Assembly (NCBI RefSeq): GCF_028476545.1
Contig: NW_026731989.1
Span: forward strand, 334,501-398,500
Reading direction: 5' to 3'
From: Physella acuta
Lineage: Eukaryota; Mollusca; Gastropoda; Physidae
Length of the DNA stretch: 64,000 nt
Position numbers and translations under genes: made by a program. The notes under the pieces were generated by a model, which did not search any database, was not told where the DNA came from, and was given only the letters and a program-made list of their open reading frames with translations. Shown here one piece after another: positions 20,847 through 32,808 of the stretch; the first letter of the stretch is position 1; every line of letters begins with the position of its first letter.

Positions 20847-20853
20847 TGTCACT

Positions 20854-22865
20854 TATCGTCACAAAAACAGACCCCACATTCAAAAATATGTTTCTTATCT
20901 TTTAAAAACACCGAAAACACCGATTTCGGACTATCCCTTCATATACTGACGTCACATGTGACCTACTCAACTCTACTTCACCTGCCCAGTGTCCCGCCAA
21001 GTCTCAGACAACATGTTTTTATCGTTTAAAAAACGATTCCTGCCGAGCATGTCTCTGACCACACTATCCTTTCATATGCTTAGGACAAAGAAACAGATGA
21101 ACTCTACTTCACCTGCCCTGTATCCTGCCAAGTTCAGATAGGCAACTTTATCATTCACATCTAAAAAAAAAAATTGAAAAAAAATATCATTGACATATTG
21201 GTCTAGAACCTGTACCACCCGCATGAGAGCGGACTACGCTACAAACTTAGCTATTTACTCGTGACGTCACAAATGAATTTTTATACTATACTTTTGAGTC
21301 TCCGCGCATAGATCTAGATCTAAGTCTAGTAGTAGAATCTAGTAACTTCCAAATTAAATTTCATCTTAAATTAGCCAAACAAAGATTTATATAAAATAAT
21401 TAAGGCCTGAAATAGATTCTAGATGTATTAAGGCCTGAAATAGATTCTAGATGTAGAATTTACATTAAGTCTAGATCTAGAATTTACATTGAGTCTAGTG
21501 ACCTAGATCTAGATCTAGGCTAGATTCATAACTTTCCTTCGACAGCTGATCTTTAGATCTAGAGAAATTTATTGTAAAACTAAATGAAAAAAGACAGTTT
21601 AAAATTGATATAAGTGTTGGAACGTAATAAATACAGCAAACGGACGTATTGTTAAAGTTATGACCGACAGAAAATTAGATTTAGAACGCGTTAAACTTTT
21701 GAATGGGAACACAATTTTCTTCGATAGACGCCGCCATTTTATTGTACTAAAGAGTAAACAAAAAACTGTGACGTCACGGTCCCGCCGAGTGTAGTGGTCG
21801 ATCTAAACTTTAAAAAAAAAATGGGTTACTCTGCGTATGAATAAATCAATAAATTAATTAACGTCTTTAAATAAATGTGTGATTAACAGTCTGTCTTAAA
21901 ACAAAAATTTGTCTCTACCTACATACTATTTTACAGCTTTCCACGACGAGTGCAACCATGCGAGATAGTCAATCAGGCAAACAAACAAACAAACAAAAAA
22001 ATAAATATTCAAACATGTAAACAAACTTGACTTTTAGTAGTATATAGATGATAATAAATCTAGGTCATCTAGGTTTTAAAAGGCACCTTAATTCTAGAAA
22101 TATGTACACCAATTTTAGAATGATTAGATTTTAAATTAGTTATTCTAGCGTTGTCATCAGGGGCTAGTGTATCTGGAATATTTGAAACAAAATTGCTGCA
22201 CTAGAAGTGTATAAAAAATTAGTTGCAAGATTTGTTACAAGCAGACTGTTAATTAAATAAAAGATTAACAAGGATTAAGAGTGTGATTAACTTCCCGTAA
22301 ATAACGCTGACCACATCACAATATTTACAAAACACGTCAACACACTAAGAAAAGTTATTTCCCTTTATAATGGAACCGAGATCTTTAATATTTTTTTTAG
22401 AACTCAAGTGAGCCTCTGCTCATGTCAGAATTTATTGAATATTAATGTGTTAACTATACAATACATGTGTGAACAGGAGATTTTAAAAGTCAGTTTGGTA
22501 GAGACCATGAATGGGTGAGGCCATGTTGAAATAACGCGGAACAGCATACAACAAAGATGTCTGACGTGGGCGAATCGTGACGTAGATATCCGTAGACATT
22601 GATTGGCCGCTGGACAAACATCACGTGACAGACAGAAAGTTGAGATACAAACGTGACAGGGGCGGTATCGTGACAGAGCTAGAAGGGTGAAACGGACAGC
22701 CACGTCACAGAAACGTGACAAGACTAACAACGTGACCAACCCCGTGACCGTGACAGACAAGTGACAGAAACGTGACAGGGTTAGTGAGACATGAGACAGT
22801 CTCGTTACAGAAATAGTCATGTGACTGTGACAGATGACAGAACCAGTAGCCAGATACTGCCAGAA
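20854..22865. other. AT-rich spacer with TCTAGA cluster
   Basis: About 2 kb without a supported gene. 21300-21560 is dense in palindromic TCTAGATCTA-type words. GTGACGTCACGG at 21767-21778 contains a full CRE-like palindrome. 22600-22865 holds scattered CGTGACAG motifs leading into the GACAT repeat. Confidence 0.5.
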
Positions 22866-23054
22866 TGACATGACATGACGAGACGAGACGTGACATGACA
22901 TGACATGACATGACATGACATGACATGGCATGACATGACATGACATGACATGACATAACATGACATGACATGACATGACATGACATGACATGACATGACA
23001 TGACATGACATGACACGACATGACATGACACGACAAGACACGACATGACATGAC
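22866..23054. repeat. GACAT pentanucleotide repeat, about 38 copies
   Basis: TGACATGACATGACA with a few single-base variants (GGCAT, AACAT, CGAGA), mostly at the two edges. Minus-strand frames of Met-Ser-Cys-His repeats (up to 212 codons) are artefacts. Confidence 0.96.
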
Positions 23055-24017
23055 TTCAATCATTACACAACCTCAAATGACAACAGAGAAAACCAGAAAT
23101 TGACCACACAATTCTGCTGGGAAATTAAGTCTCCCTCCATTTACTTAAACCCCCACCCCCATCCCCCCACACACCCACCACCACCCACCACCCTACTGTA
23201 CCAGCCGCTGACACAACTTGTCTAGCACAGGTGAGCACTTGTCGTGTGTACACATTTCCCCAGGCAGGTGAAAGTGACACAGCGATGGTTGGACGTGAGT
23301 ACATTGTGTGGGGCGGCGGTTGGTGGACGTGTGGACAATGTGAGCAGTGCTTGACCCGCACTGCTCGCGTCTGACCTGCTCATGGGCAGGTTAAGCCCTG
23401 GGTGCGTGTCGTGATCAAACAGCAACATGGCGTGCAGGATCGTTGTGCTGTAGAAATGACTCGTTTTTGGTCTTGATGATGCTATTTTTATGCTGTAGAA
23501 ATGACTCGTTGGGTGTGTTGATGGTTGTTTTTTGTGTTGTAGAAATGACTGGGTTTTTATAGCAGTTTTTTTATGTTGTAAAGATTCGTTTGATTCTTTA
23601 TAGCAGCATAGTGCAGATTTAAAGAAACGACTAGTTTCATTCTTTACAGCTCCATGTATTGACTCGTTTGAAATGGTACAGCAACAGGTTGCAATATCGA
23701 CGGTAAATCGATAAATGAGCAATAACTATCAAAGCTTGAAAAAAAAACTATACATGCATAGGAGATTATACATTTGTGTGTGTGGGGCGGGGGTAGGGGG
23801 GGGGGATTATAAGGCATTGAGTACACTGTTAATTCCTGTATATATCAACCGCATTTGAGCAGGTATATCAACATGTATAGAATCATGACTTCATGTTATA
23901 AGGTATTCCTGCATTAATAGGCTACTTAATGTGTGTTTGTTGTAGACTTAATATTGTTGCAGTTAATGTTCTACTTGTATAGTAGTGATAAATACTGCCA
24001 TCCTTTTTTATATAACA
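23055..24017. other. Spacer with 55-bp imperfect repeat
   Basis: 23440-23600 contains three or four diverged copies of a unit with GTAGAAATGACTCGTT. 23145-23200 is CCCACCACC-rich. The remainder is AT-rich unique sequence ending at the Helitron array. Confidence 0.55.
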
Positions 24018-25559
24018 CTAGCCGTCCCGGCCAGGCCCTGCTCTGGCTTCTGTGAAAAACCTTTCTGTTAAAGACCATTACCTGTGTGTTTAGTAATCAT
24101 CATAAACCCGGCATTGCACAGCCAAACCAAAACCAAAACAACAAAACGCAAACATAACGCTAACACAATTACAAATACAAACGAAAACAAAAACCTAACA
24201 ACTAACCCAACCACAACCACAAACACCAATACGAACACAAAAAAAAAAAAACGAAAAAGCAAACGAAAACAAACCAATTCCAAATGCAAAACCAACTACA
24301 AACCCAAAGAAAAAAAACACAAACGAAAAAACAAACGAAAACAAACCAAATACAAACGCAAAACCAACCACAAACACAAATACAAACACAAACGCAAAGA
24401 AGATAAAACACAAACGAAAACGAAAAAAGAAAGAACAAAAACGAACCAAATCAAAACGCAACCACTAACGCAAACCCAACCTAAACACAAAGAAAACGCT
24501 AACGCGAACATAAACGCACAGTGCTCAGAGTCTAGCCCGGGGCGGAATCGCCTGTTTCAGCCTAATAAACGACTATAGTACCCCAACTTATTCATAGTCT
24601 TTTGCACTCACTTTAATGAACGTAGGCGCGAAACCGAACACGGGAGGCCCGGGACCCCAAAAAGCACCCTGTCTGGGCGCCAGAGGACGCACCATGACGT
24701 CACCGCCTGATTGAACTTAGTAAACGACTATAGTACATAACTTATTCATAGTCTTTTGAACTCACGCGAACGTATATACCATAGCGTACACCGGAAGGCC
24801 CGGGGCGCCAAATAGCACCCTGTCGGGGTGCCGGAGGACTTCCAGATTTGATTCACTTAAAGATTATAGTAACCTTTCTTATCCATAGTCTATCGCACTG
24901 TTTAAAACAAAACTATGCAGCATAGCGCTCACATGATAGCCCAGGGTGCCAAATCGAACCGTGCAGGGGCGCCGGCGGACGCGCCTGTCTCAATTTAGTG
25001 AACAAAAATGATAATACTCCAAGCTTATCCGTAAATGGAAAGAAATAAACGTATATGATTTGTAGGACCTGGCTTATTAAATGTTATTGATTTTTAAAAA
25101 AAAAAAAAATTATTGAACAGTATGTTCAGTGTATAGAATAAATAAAAGGCAGTGTTAAAAATACCTAACGACATTGCACTTAATCAATCCCCGCTAATTA
25201 TGTAATTATTTTTTTTCTTAACACCAAAAACAAAGTAATAAAATGTAAATTCTTTCTTCTTAAGAATTGTTTTTTATTAAAGGGAAGTAACTGTGCAGTC
25301 AATACATTTCCGACACAATTTTAGAAATTTTATAAACGTCGATACACTTTTTAAAAATTTTATGTCGTGTTCATAATTGAAAATTATTCTTCTAAGTAAA
25401 TAGAATGAAAATTTTTTTTAAAACCTTTCAATAGTAATTTTTTGACTCGTAAATTTAGACTTTGAGCACGATAAACTATCTAACACTTAAATCCGTAGAA
25501 GTGTCAACGACAAACTTTTTTTTTGCCACACGTTACAGAAATGAGCTTTATATATTAGA
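24018..25559 (-). mobile_element. Helitron unit 1, long form (1,542 bp)
   Basis: Leftmost unit; its 3' CTAG borders unique DNA. It contains the A/C-rich tract (24115-24510), three GACTAT...ATAGTC modules and the AT-rich 5' part. Very similar to units 2 and 3. Confidence 0.88.
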
Positions 25560-27098
25560 CTAGCCGTCCCGGCCAGGCCCTGCTCTGGCTTCTGTGAAAA
25601 ACCTTTCTGTTAAAGACCATTACCTGTGTGTTTAGTAATCATCATAAACCCGGCATTGCACACCCAAACCCAAACCAAAACAACAAAACGCAAACATAAA
25701 GCTAACACAATTACAAATACAAACGAAAACAAAAACCTAACAACTAACCCAACCACAACCAGAAACACCAATACGAACACAAAGAAAAAAAACAAACGAA
25801 AAAGCAAACGAAAACAAACCAAATCCAAATGCAAAACCAACCACAAACCCAAAGAAAAAAAACACAAACGAAAAAACAAACGAAAACAAACCAAATACAA
25901 ACGCAAAACCAACCACAAACACAAATACAAACACAAACGCAAAGAAGATAAAACACAAACGAAAACGAAAAAAGAAAGAACAAAAACGAACCAAATCAAA
26001 ACGCAACCACTAACGCAAACCCAACCTAAACACAAAGAAAACACCAACGCGAACATAAACGCACAGTGCTCAGAGTCTAGCCCGGGGCGGAATTGCCTGT
26101 TTCAGCTTAATAAACGACTATAGTACCCCAACTTATTCATAGTCTTTTGCACTCACTTTAATGAACGTAGGCGCGAAACCGAACACGGGAGGCCCGGGAC
26201 CCCAAATAGCACCCTGTCTGGGCGCCAGAGGACGCACCATGACGTCACCGCCTGATTGAACTTAGTAAACGACTATAGTACATAACTTATTCATAGTCTT
26301 TTGAACTCACGCGAACGTATATACCATAGCGTACACCGGAAGGCCCGGGGCGCCAAATAGCACCCTGTCGGGGTGCCGGAGGACGCCCGGATTTGATTCA
26401 CTTAAAGACTATAGTAACCTTTCTTACCCATAGTCTATCGCACTGTTAAAAACAAAACTATGCAGCATAGCGCTCACATGATAGCCCAGGGTGCCAAATC
26501 GAACCGTGCAAGGGCGCCGGCGGACGCGCCTGTTTCAATTTAGTGAACAAAAATGATAATACTCCAAGCTTATCCGTAAATGGAAAGAAATAAACATATA
26601 GGATTTGTAGGACCTGGCTTATTAAATGTTATTGATTTAAAAAAAATAAATATTGAACAGTATGTTCAGTGTATAGAATAAATAAAAGGCAGTGTTAAAA
26701 ATACCTAACGACATTGCACTTAATCAATCCCCGCTAATTATGTAATTATTTTTTTTTTTCTTAACACCAAAAACAAAGTAATAAAATGTAAATTCTTTCT
26801 TCTTAAGGATTTTTTTAATTAAAGGGAAGTAACTTTGCAGTCAATACAATTCCGACACAATTTTAGAAATTTTATAAACGTCGATACACTTTTTAAAAAT
26901 TTTATGTCGCGTTCATAAGTGAAAATTATTCTTCTAAGTAAATTGAATGAAAATTGTTTTTAAAGACTTTCAATGGTAATTTTTTGACTCGTACATTTAG
27001 ACTATGAGCACGATAAAAAATCTAACACTTAAATCCATAGAAGTGTCAACGACAAACTTTTTTGCCACACGTTACAGAACTGAGCTTTATATATTAGA
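25560..27098 (-). mobile_element. Helitron unit 2, long form (1,539 bp)
   Basis: Same structure as unit 1, differing by scattered substitutions and small homopolymer-length changes. Confidence 0.9.
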
Positions 27099-28630
27099 CT
27101 AGCCGTCCCGGCCAGGCCCTGCTCTGGCTTCTGTGAAAAACCTTTCTGTTAAAGACCATTACCTGTGTGTTTAGTAATCATCATAAACCCGGCATTGCAC
27201 ACCCAAACCAAAACCAAAACAACAAAACGCAAACATAACGCTAACACAATTACAAATACAAACGAAAACAAAAACCTAACAACTAACCCAACCACAACCA
27301 CAAACACCAATACGAACACAAAGAAAAAAACAAACGAAAAAGCAAACGAAAACAAACCAAATCCAAATGCAAAACCAACCACAAACCCAAAGAAAAAAAC
27401 ACAAACGAAAAAACAAACGAAAACAAACCAAATACAAACGCAAAACCAACCACAAACACAAATACAAACACAAACGCAAAGAAAATAAAACACAAACGAA
27501 AACGAAAAAAGAAAGAACAAAAACGAACCAAATCAAAACGCAACCACTAACGCAAACCCAACCTAAACACAAAGAAAACACTAACGCGAACATAAACGCA
27601 CAGTGCTTAGAGTCTAGCCCGGGGCGGAATCGCCTGTTTCAGCTTAATAAACGACTATAGTACCCCAACTTATTCATAGTCTTTTGCACTCACTTTAATG
27701 AACGTAGGCGCGAAACCGAACACGGGAGGCCCGGGACCCCAAATAGCACCCTGTCTGGGCGCCAGAGGACGCACCATGACGTCACCGCCTGATTGAACTT
27801 AGTAAACGACTATAGTACATAACTTATTCATAGTCTTTGGAACTCACGCGAACGTAGATACCATAGCGTACACCGGAAGGCCCGGGGCGCCAAATAGCAC
27901 CCTGTCGGGGTGCCGGAGGACGCCCGGATTTGATTCACTTAAAGACTATAGTAACCTTTCTTACCCATAGTCTATCGCTCTGTAAAAACAAAACTATGCA
28001 GCATGGCGCTCACATGATAGCCCAGGGTGCCAAATCGAACCGTGCAAGGGCGCCGGCGGACGCGCCTGTTTCAATTTAGTGAACAAAAATGATAATACTC
28101 CAAGCTTATCCGTAAATGGAAAGAAATAAACATATAGGATTTGTAGGACCTGGCTTATTAAATGTTATTGATTTAAAAAAAAATATTGAACAGTATGTTC
28201 AGTGTATAGAATAAATAAAAGGCAGTGTTAAAAATACCTAACGACATTGCACTTAATCAATCCCCGCTAATTATGTAATTATTTTTTTTTCTTAACACCA
28301 AAAACAAAGTAATAAAATGTAAATTCTTTCTTCTTAAGATTTTTTTTTTATTAAAGGGAAGTAACTGTGCAGTCAATACATTTCCGACACAATTTTAGAA
28401 ATTTTATAAACGTCGATACACTTTTTAAAAATTTTATGTCGCGTTCATAATTGAAAATTATTTTTCTAAGTAAATAGAATGAAAATTGTTTTTAAAGACT
28501 TTCAATGGTAATTTTTTGACTCGTAAATTTAGACTATGAGCACGATAAAAAATCTAACACTTAAATCCATAGAACTGTCAACGACAAACTCTTTTGCTAC
28601 ACGTTACAGAACTGAGCTTTATATATTAGA
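27099..28630 (-). mobile_element. Helitron unit 3, long form (1,532 bp)
   Basis: Same structure as units 1 and 2. It shares CATATAGGATTTGTAGG with unit 2, whereas unit 1 has GTATATGATTTG. Confidence 0.9.
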
Positions 28631-30243
28631 CTAGCCGTCCCGGCCAGGCCCTGCTCTGGCTTCTGTGAAAAACCCTTCTGTTAAAGACCATCACCTGTGT
28701 GTTTAGTAATAATCATAAACCCGGCATTGCCCACCCAAACCACAACCAACCAAAACCAAAACAACAAAACGCAAACATAACGCTAACACAATTACAAATA
28801 CAAACGAAAACAAAAACTTACAACAAACCAACCACAACCACAAACACCAATACGAACACAAAGAAAAAAGCAAACGAAAACAAACCAAATCCAAACACAA
28901 AACCAACCACAAACACAAACCCAAAGAAAAAAACAAACGAAAAAGCAAACGAAAACAAACCAAATACAAACGCAAAACCAACCACAAACCCAAAGAAAAA
29001 AAACACAAAAGAAAAAACAAACGAAAACAAACCAAATCCAAACGCAAAACCAACCTTAAACACAAATACAAACACAAACCCAATGAAAATAAAACACAAA
29101 CGAAAACGAAAAAAGAAAGAACAAAAACGAACCAAATCAAAACGCAACCACTAACGCAAACCCAACCTAAACACAAAGAAAACACTAACGCGAATATAAA
29201 CGCAAAGTGCTCACGGGGCTGAATCGCCTACTTCAACTTAATAAACGACTATAGTACCCCAACTTATTCATAGTCTTTTGCACTCACTTTAATGAACGTA
29301 GGCGCGAAACCGAACACGGGAGGCCCGGGACCCCAAAAAGCACCCTGTCTGGGCGCCAGAGGACGCACCATGACGTCACCGCCTGATTGAACTTAGTAAA
29401 CGCCTATAGTGCATAACTTATTTATAGTCTTTTGAACTCACGCGAACGTAGATACCATAGCGTACACCGGAAGGCCCGGGGCGCCAAATAGCACCCTGTC
29501 GGGGTGCCGGAGGACGCCCGGATTTGATTCACTTAAAGACTATAGTAACCTTTCTTATCCATAGTCTATCGCACTGTTTAAAACAAAATTATGCAGCATA
29601 GCGCTCACATGATAGCCCAGGGTGCCAAATCAAACCGTGCAGGGGCGCCGGCGGACGCGCCTGTTTCAATTTAGTGAACAAAAATGATAATACTCCAAGC
29701 TTATCCGTAATTGGAAAGAAATAAACGTATATGATTTGTAGGACCTGGCTTATTAAATGTTATTGATTTTAAAAAAAAATAATAATTATTGAACAGTATG
29801 TTCAGTGTATAGAATAAATAAAAGGCAGTGTTAAAAATACCTAACGACATTGCACTTAATCAATCCCCGCTAATTGTGTAATTATTTTTTTTTTTCTTAA
29901 CACCAAAAACAAAGTAATAAAATGTTAATTCTCTCTTCTTAAGGATTTATTTTTCATTAAAGGGAAGTAACTTTGCAGTCAATACATTTCCGACACAATT
30001 TTAGAAATTTTATAAACGTCGATACACTTTTTAAAAATTTTATGTCGCGTTCATAATTGAAAATTATTTTTCTAAGTAAATAGAATGAAAATTGTTTTTA
30101 AAGACTTTCAATGGTAATTTTTTGACTCGTAAATTTAGACTTTGAGCACGATAAAAAATCTAACACTTAAATCCGTAGAAGTGTCAACGACAAACTTTTT
30201 TGTTTTTTGCCACACGTTACAGAACTGAGCTTTATATATTAGA
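28631..30243 (-). mobile_element. Helitron unit 4, longer form (1,613 bp)
   Basis: Distinct subtype with CCCTTCTGTTAAAG near its 3' end, CACAACCAACCAAAACC in the A/C tract, an extra A/C block, and CTCACGGGGCTGAATCG instead of the GTCTAGCCCGGGGCGG motif. Unit 7 shares all of these. Confidence 0.9.
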
Positions 30244-31778
30244 CTAGCCGTCCCGGCCAGGCCCTGCTCTGGCTTCTGTGAAAAACCTTTCTGTTAAAGA
30301 CCATTACCTGTGTGTTTAGTAATCATCATAAACCCGGCATTGCACACCCAAACCCAAACAACAAAACGCAAACATAAAGCTAACACAATTACAAATACAA
30401 ACATAAACAAAAACCTAACAACTAACCCAACCACAACCACAAACACCAATACGAACACAAAGAAAAAAAAACAAACGAAAAAGCAAACGAAAACAAACCA
30501 AATCCAAATGCAAAACCAACCACAAACCCAAAGAAGAAAAAACAAACGAAAACAAACCAAATACAAATGCAAAACCAACCACAAACACAAATACAAACAC
30601 AAACGCAAAGAAGATAAAACACAAACGAAAACGAAAAAAGAAAGAACAAAAACGAACCAAATCAAAACGCAACCACTAACGCAAACCCAACCTAAACACA
30701 AAGAAAACACTAACGCGAACATAAACGCACAGTGCTCAGAGTCTAGCCCGGGGCGGAATCGCCTGTTTCAGCTTAATAAACGACTATAGTACCCCAACTT
30801 ATTCATAGTCTTTTGCACTCACTTTAATGAACGTAGGCGCGAAACCGAACACGGGAGGCCCGGGGCCCCAAAAAGCACCCTGTCTGGGCGCCAGAGGACG
30901 CACCATGACGTCACCGCCTGATTGAACTTAGTAAACGCCTATAGTGCATAACTTATTTATAGTCTTTTGAACTCACGCGAACGTAGATACCATAGCGTAC
31001 ACCGGAAGGCCCGGGGCGCCAAATAGCACCCTGTCGGGGTGCCGGAGGACGCCCGGATTTGATTCACTTAAAGACTATAGTAACCTTTCTTATCCATAGT
31101 CTATCGCACTGTTTAAAACAAAATTATGCAGCATAGCGCCCACATGATAGCCCAGGGTGCCAAATCAAACCGTGCAGGGGCGCCGGCGGACGCGCCTGTT
31201 TCAATTTAGTGAACAAAAATGATAATACTCCAAGCTTATCCGTAAATGGAAAGAAATAAACGTATATGATTTGTAGGACCTGGCTTATTAAATGTTATTG
31301 ATTTAAAAAAAAAAATAATAATTATTGAACAGTATGTTCAGTGTATAGAATAAATAAAAGGCAGTGTTAAAAATATCTAACGACATTGCACTTAATCAAT
31401 CCCCGCTAATTGTGTAACTATTTTTTTTTTCTTAACACCAAAAACAAAGTAATAAAATGTTAATTCTCTCTTCTTAAGGATTTATTTTTCATTAAAGGGA
31501 AGTAACTTTGCAGTCAATACATTTCCGACACAATTTTAGAAATTTTATAAACGTCGATACACTTTTTAAAAATTTTATGTCGTGTTCATAATTGAAAATT
31601 ATTCTTCTAAGTAAATAGAATGAAAATTGTTTTTAAAGACTTTCAATGGTAATTTTTCGACTCGTACATTTAGACTTTGAGCACGATAAAAAATCTAACA
31701 CTTAAATCCGTAGAAGTGTCAACGACAAACTTTTTTGTTTTTTGCCACACGTTACAGAACTGAGCTTTATATATTAGA
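30244..31778 (-). mobile_element. Helitron unit 5, apparent hybrid (1,535 bp)
   Basis: The 3' half resembles units 1-3 (GTCTAGCCCGGGGCGG present). The 5' half shares unit 4 variants such as CGCCTATAGTGCATAAC and GTAGATACCATAGCG. This suggests recombination or a template switch between subtypes. Confidence 0.85.
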
Positions 31779-32808
31779 CTAGCCGTCCCGGCCAGGCCCT
31801 GCTCTGGCTTCTGTGAAAAACCTTTCCGTTAAAGACCATTACCTGTGTGTTTAGTAATCATCATAAACCCGGCATTGCCCACCCAAACCACAACCAACCA
31901 AAACAACAAAACGCAAACATAACGCTAACACAATTAGAAATACAAACGAAAACAAAAACCTAACAACAAACCCAACCACAACCACAAACACCAATACAAA
32001 CACAAAGAAAAAACAAACGAAAACAAAAACCTAACAACAAACCCAACCACAAACACCAATACCAAAAAAAAAACAACGAAAAAGCAAACGAAAACAAACC
32101 AAATCCAAACGCAAAACCAACCAAAAACACAAATACAAACCCAAACAAAAAAAAACAAAAACGAAAAAAGAAAGAACAAAAACGAACCAAATCAAAACGC
32201 AACCACTAACGCAAACCCACCTAAACACAAAGAAAACACTAACGCGAACATAAACGCCCGGGGCAGAATCGCCTGTTTTAGCTTAATAAACGACTATAGT
32301 ACCCCAACTTATTCATAGTTTTTGCACTCACTTAAACGAACGCGCCTGTTTCAATTTAATGAACAATTATAATACTCCAAGCTTATCCGTAAAATACCTA
32401 CAACATTTGCACTTGATCAATCCCCGCTAATTATGTAATTATTTTTTTCCCAACACCAAAACAAAGTAATTAAAAAGTAAATGCTTTTCAACTAATGCGA
32501 TGGTTTCATAAAGGGAAGTAATTGTGTTTTGCCTAATTTATCAAAGGGAAGTAAGCGCTATAGGACTAAATAAAAACATAATTAGAATTTTTGTAAAAGA
32601 TGATATTTTTTTAAAACTTGTGTTTAATGAACATGCCGACAATTATTACTATAATTTGAAAAATGAAAATGATTTCCCAACACTTTTAATAGTAATTTTT
32701 CAACTCATAAATTTAGACAAACGCGCACGATAATTGATCTAACACTTAAATCCGTAGAAATGCCAACGACAAACATATGCGTTACAGAATTGAGCATTAT
32801 ATATTAGA
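31779..32808 (-). mobile_element. Helitron unit 6, short form (1,030 bp)
   Basis: Only one GACTAT...ATAGTC module is present and the 5' half follows a different, more diverged sequence. It matches the solo copy at 7376-8432, not its array neighbours. A 69-codon frame (32524-32733) has no recognisable domain. Confidence 0.9.

Noticed and set aside
22425-23063. 212-codon Met-Ser-Cys-His frame
   Set aside because: Its first part is the GACAT pentanucleotide repeat; the rest has no recognisable domain.
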